DNA from: Paenirhizobium selenitireducens ATCC BAA-1503
Lineage (GTDB): Bacteria; Pseudomonadota; Alphaproteobacteria; Rhizobiales; Rhizobiaceae
Length of the DNA stretch: 64,000 nt
Assembly: GCF_000518785.1 (NCBI RefSeq)
Contig: NZ_JAEG01000008.1
Span: 186,001 to 250,000 of the forward strand
Reading direction: 5' to 3'
In this document: positions 19,357-28,179 of the stretch, piece by piece
How the letters are laid out: each line of letters begins with the position of its first letter
Position numbering within the stretch: position 1 is the stretch's first letter
Made by a program: the position numbers and the translations under genes
The notes under the pieces: model-generated
Told to the model about the DNA's origin: nothing
Databases searched by the model: none
The model's input: only the letters and a program-made list of their open reading frames with translations

Positions 19357-19950
19357 ATGCCGAGATTATTCACTGCCCTCGAAATTCCGCGTAGCGCGGC
19401 ATTGAGCCTCTCCCTTTTGCGCGGCGGCATCCCCGGAGCACGATGGATCGATGTGGAGAACTACCACATCACCCTGCGTTTCATCGGCGATGTCGATGGC
19501 CGCACCGCCGATGAGGTGGTCGACCGGCTCGACCGGATCGACCGGCCGGAATTCAACCTCAGCTTGAACGGCATTGGCTCCTTCGGCTCGAAGAAGCCAC
19601 ACTCCATATGGGCCGGCGTTTCGCCTGCGCCGGAAATGTTCGCTCTCCAGGCGGAAATCGAGCGCATCTGCCAGCGTATCGGCCTGCCGCCCGATCCGCG
19701 CAGGTTCATGCCGCATGTGACGCTGGCGCGCCTCAAGTCCTGCCGCGTCGACGACGTGGTGCACTATCTCGCCGGTCGCGGCGATTTTCATACGGCGCCC
19801 TTCCTGGCGACCCGCTTCGTTCTCCTGTCGTCGAAGGAATCGGTCGGCGGCGGTCCCTACTTGACCGAGGAAGTGTTCCCGCTGCATGAGGCGCGCTCCG
19901 CCTCGAGCTTTGCCACGATGGACCTGCAGCCTGAAAAGAGCATGCTGTAG
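19357..19950 (+). CDS. thpR: RNA 2',3'-cyclic phosphodiesterase (2'-5' RNA ligase family)
   Basis: A 197-residue 2H phosphoesterase. Both catalytic histidine motifs are visible: HITLRF in the N-terminal half and HVTLAR in the C-terminal half. These enzymes open 2',3'-cyclic phosphates on RNA ends and can join 2'-5' ends in vitro. The ATG at 19357 has GGGGA upstream; an earlier ATG at 19309 lies in unrelated sequence. The last 94 bases overlap the 3' end of the convergent tyrosine phosphatase gene. Confidence 0.85.
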   Translation: MPRLFTALEIPRSAALSLSLLRGGIPGARWIDVENYHITLRFIGDVDGRTADEVVDRLDRIDRPEFNLSLNGIGSFGSKKPHSIWAGVSPAPEMFALQAEIERICQRIGLPPDPRRFMPHVTLARLKSCRVDDVVHYLAGRGDFHTAPFLATRFVLLSSKESVGGGPYLTEEVFPLHEARSASSFATMDLQPEKSML

Positions 19951-20363
19951 ACGTCGCGGAATCCCCCGATCCCGCCATAATAGGGGTCGGGCACGTCGAT
20001 GTCGGACCCGAGCGCAAAGGCGCTGAACAGCGCGATGGTTGCTGACGGTTTCGGTGGCGCCATATCCTGGAGATGGCGCAGATTGTTGCGGTCCATAGCC
20101 AGGATAAGTTCGAAGCGGTGAAAATCGGCTGGCTCCACCCGGCGGGCGCGCAGGTCGGAGATATCGATGCCATGCTCCCGGGCCACCTGCACCGACCGGC
20201 TGTCCGGCGGATGGCCATTATGCCAGCCGCCGGTGCCCGCAGAATCGGCGGGATAGAGATCGGCGCTGCCGGCCATAGCCGTCAGATGGCGAAAGATGCC
20301 TTCGGCCAGGGGCGAGCGGCAGATATTGCCGAGACAGACGAACAGAACGGGAAACGGAGTCAT
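19857..20363 (-). CDS. Low molecular weight protein-tyrosine phosphatase
   Basis: A 168-residue cytoplasmic phosphatase. The P-loop VCLGNICRSP (CX5R followed by Ser) is at the N-terminus, and the general acid sits in DPYYGG. In many bacteria such enzymes reverse tyrosine phosphorylation by BY-kinases that control exopolysaccharide, but no kinase is nearby, so a general role is as likely. ATG at 20363 is chosen because it puts the P-loop a few residues from the start. Its 3' end overlaps thpR tail-to-tail by 94 bases, and its start is 34 bases from the divergent phhB. Confidence 0.87.
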   Translation of the reverse strand: MTPFPVLFVCLGNICRSPLAEGIFRHLTAMAGSADLYPADSAGTGGWHNGHPPDSRSVQVAREHGIDISDLRARRVEPADFHRFELILAMDRNNLRHLQDMAPPKPSATIALFSAFALGSDIDVPDPYYGGIGGFRDVYSMLFSGCRSIVAKLEAERASCSGNTSSVK

Positions 20364-20397
20364 CTGGTTTTTCCAGGGGCGGCAGCGAGGTAGGACG

Positions 20398-20700
20398 ATG
20401 AAATACGAGAAACTCGATCCGGCGGCAATCGCCGAAGGCCTGCGCGGCCTGCCGGACTGGTCGATTTCGGTGGAGGGCGACTCGATTACCCGCAGCTTCG
20501 TCTTTACCGATTTCGGCGAGGCCTTTGCCTTCATGACGCGCTCGGCCTTTGCCGCCGAGCGGCTCGATCATCATCCCGAGTGGTCGAACGTCTATCGCCT
20601 CGTCGACGTCACCCTGACCACTCATACGGCCAAGGGTCTGACCGAGCTCGATTTCAAGCTGGCCGCCGCCATGGATCGGGCCGCGGGGCACCACGATTGA
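20398..20700 (+). CDS. phhB: 4a-hydroxytetrahydrobiopterin dehydratase
   Basis: A 100-residue pterin-4-alpha-carbinolamine dehydratase. The family signature HHPEW with the following Tyr is present (LDHHPEWSNVY), and the C-terminal THTAKGLTELD block is typical. It recycles the pterin cofactor after aromatic amino-acid hydroxylation or acts as a DcoH-like partner. The start ATG has AGGA upstream. No phenylalanine hydroxylase gene is in the window. Confidence 0.9.
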   Translation: MKYEKLDPAAIAEGLRGLPDWSISVEGDSITRSFVFTDFGEAFAFMTRSAFAAERLDHHPEWSNVYRLVDVTLTTHTAKGLTELDFKLAAAMDRAAGHHD

Positions 20701-20757
20701 TTTCCGCCCCGGATTTCCCATATTCTTGTCGTGTCCACACACGAGGATCGAGACGCA

Positions 20758-21144
20758 ATGGACGATATCAAGATCGGTGAAATCCTGTTGCCGGGCGACG
20801 AGGATACCCAGGCGCGCCAGGAGAGCAATGTCCGGGCGAAATTCTGGCCGACCATGAAGAAGGCCGTCCGGCAGATCCCCTTCTCCCGCGACGTGATCGC
20901 CGCCTTCTATTGCGCGACCGATCGCCAGACGCCTTTGCGCGTGCGCGGCATCCTGCTTGCAGCACTCGGCTATTTCGTCCTGCCGCTCGATGCAATCCCC
21001 GACATGTTCGCACTGGTCGGCTTCACCGATGATATTGCCGTCTTGACCACGGCGATCGCGCTGATCAACGGTCACATCAAGGAGCGGCACTACGATGCCG
21101 CCGACCAGATGCTCGCCGACGAGCCGCAGCGCGGGGCGGCTTAA
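20758..21144 (+). CDS. YkvA-family (DUF1232) small membrane protein
   Basis: A 128-residue protein with the DUF1232 core around residues 60-100: a hydrophobic stretch with LPLDAIPD followed by GFTDDIAVL. The function of the family is unknown. It lies 57 bases after phhB on the same strand. An earlier GTG start at 20731 is possible, but ATG at 20758 fits the usual length better. Confidence 0.78.
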   Translation: MDDIKIGEILLPGDEDTQARQESNVRAKFWPTMKKAVRQIPFSRDVIAAFYCATDRQTPLRVRGILLAALGYFVLPLDAIPDMFALVGFTDDIAVLTTAIALINGHIKERHYDAADQMLADEPQRGAA

Positions 21145-21481
21145 GTCTCCAACGAGCGACCGATCCGCGCCTCTCGGTCGCGCCTATGCGTGACCTTTTC
21201 CGGTTGGAGCGAGCAAGAGTGCCCGGTAAAAACGGGCGAGGCCCAACTCTCGCCAGAATTCCTCATTCTAGTTCCGCCTATCGGGGGGATTGCCTTTTGT
21301 CGGACATGCCATGTCCCGGAACAAGGCGGCTTGACCCTCAATTATCGCGGTTTGCGGCCGGAATCGTTTGTTGTTGACGGTTTGGTAACGTAAATTAAGT
21401 CATACTGAATCAAGTTTTGACGATGGAATGTCCGGCTCACGATGGCTGGGCAATGGATGGACAAGCAACCGGCAGGAAGAC
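21145..21481. other. Non-coding gap before the IalB-like gene
   Basis: No credible gene. An 8-bp hairpin (GCGACCGA / TCGGTCGC) at 21156-21181 just after the YkvA-like gene may end its transcript, though it has no T-run. TTGACG near 21374 followed by AT-rich sequence is the best promoter candidate for the next gene. Confidence 0.4.
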
Positions 21482-21985
21482 ATGTTCGTAAGAAGTAGCG
21501 TAACCGCAGTGGCAATCATCCTGGCAAGCAGCACTCTGGCTGCGGCGCAGTCGCCGACGCGTATCGAGCAGTTCAAGGCTTGGGGCGCCTATTCCTACAA
21601 GTCGAACGGGGGGAACGTGTGCTACGTCCTGTCCGTGCCGACCGCCAAGGAGCCTGCATCGGTCAATCACGGCGATATCTTCTTCGTCGTGTCACAGCGC
21701 CCGGGCCAGAACATCTCCTACGAACCGCAGGCGATGATGGGCTACGCCCTCAAGGAAACCTCCAAGGTCAACGTCACGATCGACGACCGCAATTTCGTAA
21801 TGTTCGTGAAGGAAACCTCGGCCTGGGTCGAGAACGCCGCGGAAGAGCCGGCACTCGTCGCCGCCATGAAGACCGGCAAGGCGATGACCGTCAAGGCGAC
21901 CTCGGCGCGCGGCACCGGCACCTCCTACACCTATTCGCTGTCCGGCATTTCGGCGGCTCTGAAGAAGATCGAAAACTGCAAGTAA
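21482..21985 (+). CDS. Invasion-associated locus B (IalB) family periplasmic protein
   Basis: A 167-residue exported protein with a signal peptide (hydrophobic core AVAIILASSTLA, cut near AAAQS). The mature part fits the IalB family common in Rhizobiales: WGAYSY near the N-terminus, a cysteine in VCYVLS, and a final ENCK. IalB was named from Bartonella erythrocyte invasion, but the family is also widespread in free-living rhizobia with unknown role. AGGAAG lies just before the ATG. The gene is followed by a good terminator. Confidence 0.8.
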   Translation: MFVRSSVTAVAIILASSTLAAAQSPTRIEQFKAWGAYSYKSNGGNVCYVLSVPTAKEPASVNHGDIFFVVSQRPGQNISYEPQAMMGYALKETSKVNVTIDDRNFVMFVKETSAWVENAAEEPALVAAMKTGKAMTVKATSARGTGTSYTYSLSGISAALKKIENCK

Positions 21986-22009
21986 GGCTTGCGGATTTCT
22001 CATGCAGGA

Positions 22010-22043
22010 AGGGGTCGGCGCGGAGCCGGCCCCTTTGCGTTTT
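22010..22043 (+). terminator. Terminator after the IalB-like gene
   Basis: A 10-bp stem (AGGGGTCGGC / GCCGGCCCCT, one G-U pair) with a 5-base loop is followed by a T-rich stretch. Confidence 0.75.
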
Positions 22044-22232
22044 GCCGCGAAGCCGGGCGAGTACGACATTCGGGGTGACGCAGGACGAAAAAACTGCTAG
22101 AGGCCCCGGAAAATGCCGGCGAAAGGGAAACTCGGATCCCGCCCGGCGCGATTTCTAGGTTCATGCAGGATCGGGTGCGATCGCCATTTCGGTGGCGGAG
22201 GCCGCACCTTTGATCGAAAGGATTCTGACGAC

Positions 22233-23468
22233 ATGGCTGTGATGGAAAGTGTGATGGGGCGCGAAGATGCCCGGCCCTCGCCGATCGCCAAGGCGGGCGC
22301 GGAACTGCCGACCCTGATCGGCGCCAGCCGCGAGGAAATGGCGGCCATGCTGCGTGACAAGGGTGTTCCCGAGCGGCAGGTCAAGATGCGAGTCAGCCAG
22401 CTGTGGAACTGGCTCTACGTGCGCGGCGTGTCCGATTTCGACGCCATGGCGAACGTGTCGAAGGACATGCGCGAGATGTTGAAGGCCAACTTCACCATCG
22501 CCCGGCCGGAAATCGTCGAGGAGCAGGTGTCGAACGACGGCACCCGCAAATGGCTGCTGCGCTATCCTCCGCGCGGTGCCGGCCGTCCCGTCGAGGTCGA
22601 AACCGTCTATATTCCCGAAGAGGGCCGTGGCACGCTGTGCATTTCCAGCCAGGTCGGCTGCACGCTGACCTGTTCCTTCTGCCACACCGGCACGCAGCGC
22701 TTGGTGCGCAACCTGACGGCCGAGGAAATCCTCTCGCAGCTGCTGCTCGCGCGCGACCGGCTCGGCGACTTTCCGGACCGTGACGTGCCGCAGGGCGCCA
22801 TGATCCCGTCGAGCGACCGCAGGATCACCAATGTCGTGATGATGGGCATGGGCGAGCCGCTCTACAATTTCGAGGAAGTGAAGAAGGCGCTGCTGATCGC
22901 GACGGACGGCGACGGCCTTTCGCTGTCGAAGAGGCGCGTGACGCTGTCGACCTCCGGCGTCGTTCCGGAAATCTACCGCACCGGCGAGGAAATCGGCGTG
23001 ATGCTGGCCATCTCGCTGCATGCGGTGCGCGACGAGCTGCGCGACATGCTGGTGCCAATCAACAAGAAATACCCGCTGAAGGAGCTGATCGAGGCCTGCC
23101 GCAACTATCCGGGCGTGTCGAATGCGCGACGCATCACCTTCGAATATGTGATGCTGAAGGACGTAAACGACAGCCTCGAGGATGCCAAGGGGCTGATCCA
23201 GCTGCTGAAGGGCGTGCCGGCCAAGATCAACCTCATCCCGTTCAACCCCTGGCCAGGCACCAACTACCAGTGCTCGGATTGGGAGCAGATCGAGAAGTTC
23301 GCCGATTTCATCAACCAGGCCGGCTATGCCTCGCCGATCCGCACTCCGCGCGGCCGCGATATCCTCGCCGCCTGCGGCCAGCTGAAGTCAGAGTCCGAGC
23401 GCATGCGCAAGACCGATCGTCTGGCATTCGAGGCTATGATGATCGTCGGTCACGGCGAGGACGATTGA
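22233..23468 (+). CDS. rlmN: 23S rRNA (adenine2503-C2)-methyltransferase RlmN
   Basis: A 411-residue radical-SAM methyltransferase that modifies A2503 of 23S rRNA and A37 of some tRNAs. The [4Fe-4S] motif CTLTCSFC (CxxxCxxC) is in the middle, followed by the GMGEPLYNF block; the helper cysteine lies in the C-terminal DILAACGQL segment. AAGGA precedes the ATG. It stands alone between the IalB-like gene and the TrpX-like transporter. Confidence 0.93.
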   Translation: MAVMESVMGREDARPSPIAKAGAELPTLIGASREEMAAMLRDKGVPERQVKMRVSQLWNWLYVRGVSDFDAMANVSKDMREMLKANFTIARPEIVEEQVSNDGTRKWLLRYPPRGAGRPVEVETVYIPEEGRGTLCISSQVGCTLTCSFCHTGTQRLVRNLTAEEILSQLLLARDRLGDFPDRDVPQGAMIPSSDRRITNVVMMGMGEPLYNFEEVKKALLIATDGDGLSLSKRRVTLSTSGVVPEIYRTGEEIGVMLAISLHAVRDELRDMLVPINKKYPLKELIEACRNYPGVSNARRITFEYVMLKDVNDSLEDAKGLIQLLKGVPAKINLIPFNPWPGTNYQCSDWEQIEKFADFINQAGYASPIRTPRGRDILAACGQLKSESERMRKTDRLAFEAMMIVGHGEDD

Positions 23469-23590
23469 GACCGAGACCGGTGCGACAATGCATCACGAGA
23501 AATCATCGACTCCATACCGGCACGTGAATTGATTTCAAGCGATCGCTTACCTAAGACGATCTGCGGCACACCAACCTTTTGGAGGCATTC

Positions 23591-24544
23591 ATGCGCGCCA
23601 CCCTACTCGCACTTTTCGCTGCTACCGCCCTGATCCTGCCGGCCAAGGCCGAAGAAGTCACGGTCGCCGTCACCGCCATCGTCGAACACCCGGCACTCGA
23701 CGCCGCCCGCGATGGCATCAAGGAAGCCCTGGCCGAAGCCGGATACAAGGAAGGCGAGAACCTGAAGTTCGTCTACGAGTCCGCCCAGGGCAACCCGGGC
23801 ACGGCCGCGCAGATCGCCCGCCAGTTCGTCGGCGACGCCCCGAACGTCATCGTGCCGATCTCAACCCCCTCCGCCCAGGCCGTCGTCTCCGCGACCCGCG
23901 ATATCCCGGTCGTCTTCACCGCCGTGTCGGACCCGCTCGGCGCAGAGCTGATCAAGGACATGCAGAAGCCCGGCGGCAACGTCACCGGCCTTTCCGACAT
24001 GTCACCGGTTGCCGACCATGTGGCGCTGATCAAGGAAATCACCCCGAACGCCAAGTCGATCGGCTTCATCTACAACACGGCCGAGGCCAATTCGGTCTCG
24101 ACGCTTGCCGCCCTGAAGGCGGAAGCCGAGAAAGCCGGCCTGACCATCGTCGAATCCGTCGCCACCAAGTCGGCTGAAGTGCAGGGCGCCGCACGTGCGC
24201 TCGTCGGCCGCGTCGATGTCATCTACGTTCCGACCGACAACACCATCGTCTCGGCCTTCGAGGCAGCCGTCGGCGTCGCCGAGGAAGCCAAGATCCCGCT
24301 CTATGCCGGCGATACGGATTCGGTGAACCGCGGCGCGCTGGCCGCCCTCGGCTTCAACTACTTCGACGTCGGCAAGCAGACCGGCGAGATCGTCGTTCGC
24401 GTGCTCAAGGGTGAAAAGCCGGGCGACATTCCGGTCCGCGTCGCCGCCGGCACCGATCTGGTGATCAACAAGAAGGCGGCGGCCAAGATGGGCGTGACCT
24501 TCCCGGAAAGCATCACCAGCCGGGCCACCAAGACGATTGAATAA
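23591..24544 (+). CDS. trpX: TrpX-type ABC transporter substrate-binding protein
   Basis: A 317-residue periplasmic binding protein of the DUF534/TrpX family with a clear signal peptide (LLALFAATALILPAKA). Relatives serve TrpXYZ importers, associated with tryptophan/tyrosine in firmicutes; the ligand in rhizobia is not established. The ATG at 23591 has GGAG six bases upstream. It leads a three-gene operon with the permease (98 bases on) and the ATPase. Confidence 0.8.
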   Translation: MRATLLALFAATALILPAKAEEVTVAVTAIVEHPALDAARDGIKEALAEAGYKEGENLKFVYESAQGNPGTAAQIARQFVGDAPNVIVPISTPSAQAVVSATRDIPVVFTAVSDPLGAELIKDMQKPGGNVTGLSDMSPVADHVALIKEITPNAKSIGFIYNTAEANSVSTLAALKAEAEKAGLTIVESVATKSAEVQGAARALVGRVDVIYVPTDNTIVSAFEAAVGVAEEAKIPLYAGDTDSVNRGALAALGFNYFDVGKQTGEIVVRVLKGEKPGDIPVRVAAGTDLVINKKAAAKMGVTFPESITSRATKTIE

Positions 24545-24642
24545 TCTTCGACAACCGGGGCCGTGTTCGCGCGGCCCCGCCAACTGCCTGCGCACATCGC
24601 CGCGCGAACCGGCGGTGCGTGGCCTACAAGGACTTCTCCACC

Positions 24643-25524
24643 GTGAGCCAAATCGCCTTCTGGGGTGCCGTTGAGCTGGGCCTGGTCTTCGCCTTCGTGG
24701 CGATCGGCGTCTATCTCGCCTTCCGCGTCCTCGACTTCCCCGACCTGACCGTCGACGGATCCTTTCCGCTGGGGGCAGCCGTCGCCGCCGTTCTCATCAT
24801 CGCCGGGCTCAACGCCTGGGTCGCCACGGCCTTTGCCATGGTTGCAGGTTCCGCCGCGGGTCTGGTGACGGCGATCCTCAACGTGCGGTTCAAGATCCTC
24901 AACCTGCTGGCCTCGATCCTGACGATGATCGCGCTGTTCTCGGTCAACCTGCGCGTCATGGGCAAGCCGAATGTCGCGCTGCTCAACCAGGAAACGATGC
25001 TGACGCCATTCTATGGCCAGGGCATGCCTGAATTTCTCGTGCGCCCGCTCTTCATCTTCCTGCTGGTGGTCGCCGTCGTCTTCCTCGTCTGGCGCTTCCT
25101 CGAAAGCGATGCGGGGCTGGCCATGCGGGCGACCGGCGCCAATGCGCGCATGGCGCGGGCGCAAGGGGTCCAGACCGACAGCCAGATCTATCTCGGCATC
25201 GCCCTTTCCAACGCGCTGGTAGCGCTTGGCGGCGCGCTTTTTGCCCAGACCAACGGCTTTGCCGACGTCACCTCCGGCGTCGGCACGATCGTCGTCGGCC
25301 TTGCCGCCGTGATCATCGGTGAAACCCTGTTCGGCAAGCGCGGCCTGCTGATCGCCCTGATCGGCTGCGTCTTCGGCTCGATCGCCTATCGCCTGGCGAT
25401 CCAGCTGGCGCTGTCGAGCGACGTGCTTGGCCTCAAGGCCTCCGATCTGAACTTCGTCACCGCCGTGCTCGTCGCCATCGCGCTCGTCCTTCCCAGACTG
25501 CGCCGGGGAGGAGTATCGGCATGA
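24643..25524 (+). CDS. trpY: TrpY-type ABC transporter permease
   Basis: A 293-residue membrane permease with about eight hydrophobic segments and the family motif RVLDFPDLTVDGSFPLG near the N-terminus, found in TrpY and related BPD_transp_2 permeases. I chose GTG at 24643, which gives the typical MSQIAFWG start and has AAGGA ten bases upstream; a GTG at 24619 would add eight residues. The stop overlaps the ATPase start by four bases. Confidence 0.82.
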   Translation: MSQIAFWGAVELGLVFAFVAIGVYLAFRVLDFPDLTVDGSFPLGAAVAAVLIIAGLNAWVATAFAMVAGSAAGLVTAILNVRFKILNLLASILTMIALFSVNLRVMGKPNVALLNQETMLTPFYGQGMPEFLVRPLFIFLLVVAVVFLVWRFLESDAGLAMRATGANARMARAQGVQTDSQIYLGIALSNALVALGGALFAQTNGFADVTSGVGTIVVGLAAVIIGETLFGKRGLLIALIGCVFGSIAYRLAIQLALSSDVLGLKASDLNFVTAVLVAIALVLPRLRRGGVSA

Positions 25525-26315
25525 TCGCGCTTGAAAACATCGAAGTCGTGTTCGGCCGCGGCACGCCGCTGCAGAAGCAGGCGCTGAAGAACGTCAACCT
25601 GACGATCGAGACCGGCTCCTTCGTCACCGTCATCGGCTCCAACGGCGCCGGCAAGTCGACCCTGCTCGGCGTTCTCGCCGGCGACGTGCTACCGACGGCC
25701 GGCCGGGTCACGATCGGCAAGACCGACGTGTCGCGCAAGACGACGGCGACGCGCGCCGGCCTCGTCGCCCGTGTCTTCCAGGATCCGCTCGCCGGCAGCT
25801 GCGGCGCGCTGTCGATCGAGGAGAACCTCGCGCTCGCGTCCCAGCGCGGCAAGCGGCGGGGGCTCATGTCGGCGCTCGGCGGCGCGCGGCGCGGCGAATT
25901 CCGCGACCGCATCGCCTCGCTCAATCTCGGCCTGGAAAACCGCATGGCGGACCGCATGGACCTGTTGTCCGGCGGACAGCGCCAGGCGGTATCGCTGGTG
26001 ATGGCGACGCTGGCCGGCTCCGAGGTCCTGCTGCTCGACGAGCATACGGCGGCGCTCGATCCGGGCATGGCCGAGTTCATCATGGGGCTCACCCAGTCGA
26101 TCGTCTCGGAACGCAAGCTGACGACGCTGATGGTCACCCATTCGATGCGCCAGGCGCTCGACTTCGGCACGCGCACGATCATGCTGCATGCCGGCGAGAT
26201 CGTCCTCGACGTGGCCGGCGACAATCGCAAGGACCTGCAGGTCGAGGACCTGATCGACATGTTCCGCCGCATCCGCGGCCAGACGCTGGACGACGACGAA
26301 CTGCTGATCGGCTGA
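25521..26315 (+). CDS. trpZ: TrpZ-type ABC transporter ATP-binding protein
   Basis: A 264-residue ATPase with Walker A in GSNGAGKST, signature LSGGQRQAVSL and Walker B in LLLDEHTAALD. The position usually held by proline after DE is histidine, as in other TrpZ-like ATPases. Coupled to the permease by an ATGA overlap. Together the three genes form a complete importer, ended by a strong terminator. Confidence 0.85.
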   Translation: MIALENIEVVFGRGTPLQKQALKNVNLTIETGSFVTVIGSNGAGKSTLLGVLAGDVLPTAGRVTIGKTDVSRKTTATRAGLVARVFQDPLAGSCGALSIEENLALASQRGKRRGLMSALGGARRGEFRDRIASLNLGLENRMADRMDLLSGGQRQAVSLVMATLAGSEVLLLDEHTAALDPGMAEFIMGLTQSIVSERKLTTLMVTHSMRQALDFGTRTIMLHAGEIVLDVAGDNRKDLQVEDLIDMFRRIRGQTLDDDELLIG

Positions 26316-26335
26316 TTCGACCGTGGCAAGACGTG

Positions 26336-26376
26336 AAAAAGGCGCCGGCCCCCAGGGGCTCGGCGCCTTTCCTTTT
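26336..26376. terminator. Bidirectional terminator between the TrpZ-like and LysE-like genes
   Basis: AAAGGCGCCG pairs with CGGCGCCTTT across a GC-rich loop; A-run on the left and T-rich sequence on the right. It serves the two convergent genes. Confidence 0.85.
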
Positions 26377-26389
26377 CAGGCTTGTCGGT

Positions 26390-27031
26390 TCAGCGTGCCT
26401 GGGTGAACAGGATCTTGACGGCGAAGATCGAGAACACGCCGGCAAACGTGTAGTCGATGGCACGCAGGACCTTGCGGTTGGCCTGCAGCCAGGAGGAGAG
26501 AACGTCCGCCATGAAGATGATGGCAAGGCCGATCGGCAGGGACAGGATAATCGACCAGATGCCGAGGAAGAGCAGCTTGCCGGTGACGTTCGGGTCGCTG
26601 GCGCTGACGAACTGCGGCAGGAAGGTCATGAAGAAGATGATGACCTTGGGGTTGAGGAGATTGACCCAGAGCCCGTTGAGGAAGGCCTTGGAGGGCGAAG
26701 CCTGACGCTGGCCGTCGGCCCGGATGACGAAGTTGGAACCGTGGCGCACGGCCTGGATCGCCAGCCACAGCAGATAGCCGGCGCCGCCGGTCTTGAGGAT
26801 CAGGAAGGCGGTCGGCGAGGCGACGATCAGCGCCGAAATGCCGAAGGCCACCAGCATGGTGTGGATCGAGATGCCGAAGCTCGTGCCGGCCAGCACCATC
26901 AGGCCGGTCGCCCGACCGTCGCGCAGCGAACGGCTGATCCACAGAGTCATGTCCGGCCCCGGCGTGATGGCGAGCAGCAGGATCGCAAGGCTGAAGGCGA
27001 GGAAGGTTGGCAGGCTCGGAAGGAATTCCAT
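26390..27031 (-). CDS. LysE/RhtB-family amino-acid exporter
   Basis: A 213-residue membrane protein with about six hydrophobic segments and the family motif ITPGPDM near the N-terminus, plus GLWVNLLNPKVIIFF. Members export amino acids such as lysine, homoserine or threonine. ATG at 27031 gives the normal length; the open frame continues further upstream into a hairpin and is not needed. It lies 87 bases downstream of the SDR gene on the same strand, with a strong hairpin between them. Confidence 0.85.
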   Translation of the reverse strand: MEFLPSLPTFLAFSLAILLLAITPGPDMTLWISRSLRDGRATGLMVLAGTSFGISIHTMLVAFGISALIVASPTAFLILKTGGAGYLLWLAIQAVRHGSNFVIRADGQRQASPSKAFLNGLWVNLLNPKVIIFFMTFLPQFVSASDPNVTGKLLFLGIWSIILSLPIGLAIIFMADVLSSWLQANRKVLRAIDYTFAGVFSIFAVKILFTQAR

Positions 27032-27052
27032 GGCGCGGTTCCGCAACGAAGA

Positions 27053-27097
27053 GAGCCCGGTATGGGCGACGCAGGTTGCGTCTTCCATACCGGGCTC
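27053..27097 (-). terminator. Long near-perfect hairpin between SDR and LysE-like genes
   Basis: A 13-bp perfect outer stem (27053-27065 with 27085-27097, GAGCCCGGTATGG) encloses a second 6-bp stem (27068-27073 with 27077-27082). On the minus strand it is followed by TCTTCGTT. It may terminate the SDR transcript or sit in the leader of the LysE-like gene. Confidence 0.6.
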
Positions 27098-27118
27098 CGC
27101 GTTGCTTGCCAATCGGGC

Positions 27119-27970
27119 TTATTCGCCGGCGAGATAGGCCTTGAAGCGATCGGCATGGTCCGGATGCCAGCGCGACAGCGGCGGGCGATTCTCGACGATG
27201 TCGCCGGCGGCCCAGAGAATCCGCTTCTGATCGGTCGCCCGGTCCACGTCATTGTCGGGGCAGAGAATGTAGAAATCGCCGCGACCGATGCTTTCCAGCA
27301 TGAAATCCACCGTCTGCTCCGCCGTCCAGGCGCCGTCCGGCTTGGCGGTGCGCCCATTGGCCGTCAGCGATGTGAAGACGAAGCCGGGGATCAGCAGGTG
27401 CGCCGTGACCTTGCAGTCCGGCGTATTGCGCAGCTCGTGTTGCAGCGCTTCGGTGAAGGCCTTCACGCCGGCTTTCGAAACATTGTAGGCCGGATCGCCG
27501 GGCGGCGTGGTGATGCCCTGCTTGGAGCCGGTGTTGATGATCAGCGCCGGTTCGCCGTGACCGATCATGTGCGGCCCGAAGGTGCGCGTGCCGTTGATCA
27601 CGCCCATCAGGTTGACGGAAAGCACATTCTCCCAATTGGCCTGCGGGCCGAACAGGCTGCTGCCCGGCTGGATGCCGGCATTGTTCATCAGCACGTGGAT
27701 CCGGCCGAAGCGCTGGATGACCGCCCGTTCGAGCGCCTCCAGCTCGTCGATCTTGCCGACATCGGTTTCGATCGCGACGACATCGGTGTCGGGGTGGGCG
27801 GAGAGCGCCGCGACCTGCTGGCAAGCCTCGGCGAGCCGGTCTCCGCCGAGATCGGCGAGCACGACGCACATGCCGCTTCTGGCGAAGGCCTTGGCAGCGG
27901 CAAGCCCGATCCCGGAAGCGGCACCGGTGACGACAGCCACCTTGCCGCTGGCGATTGCTGGATGTTGCAT
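27119..27970 (-). CDS. Short-chain dehydrogenase/reductase
   Basis: A 283-residue classical SDR with TGAASGIG at the N-terminus, NNAG in the middle and the catalytic YNVSK motif. The substrate is unknown; general relatives act on small alcohols or ketones. GAGGGA lies upstream of the ATG. It is divergent from argG with a 209-base gap and could share an operon with the LysE-like gene if the hairpin at 27053-27097 is not a full stop. Confidence 0.82.
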   Translation of the reverse strand: MQHPAIASGKVAVVTGAASGIGLAAAKAFARSGMCVVLADLGGDRLAEACQQVAALSAHPDTDVVAIETDVGKIDELEALERAVIQRFGRIHVLMNNAGIQPGSSLFGPQANWENVLSVNLMGVINGTRTFGPHMIGHGEPALIINTGSKQGITTPPGDPAYNVSKAGVKAFTEALQHELRNTPDCKVTAHLLIPGFVFTSLTANGRTAKPDGAWTAEQTVDFMLESIGRGDFYILCPDNDVDRATDQKRILWAAGDIVENRPPLSRWHPDHADRFKAYLAGE

Positions 27971-28179
27971 GTCGATGTCCCTCTTCGTTTACAGTCCAAG
28001 ACTGGTGATATGGGGTCTGTTGCAGCGCGGGTCAAACGCGAAGGGCCGCGCAAGCCTTTTCGCAGGCCCGCTGCGGACCATGGCCTCTTCCCCTTGCGCG
28101 GCGCGATAATCTCGCTAAAAGTGCCGCAAACCAAGGGCCCTGGTCGATGCGGCTCAACGCTCACGAACGGACTTTCATC

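Noticed and set aside
23469-23590. Possible riboswitch or T-box upstream of the TrpX-like gene
   Set aside because: No specifier or aptamer core could be recognised, and T-boxes are not expected in alphaproteobacteria.
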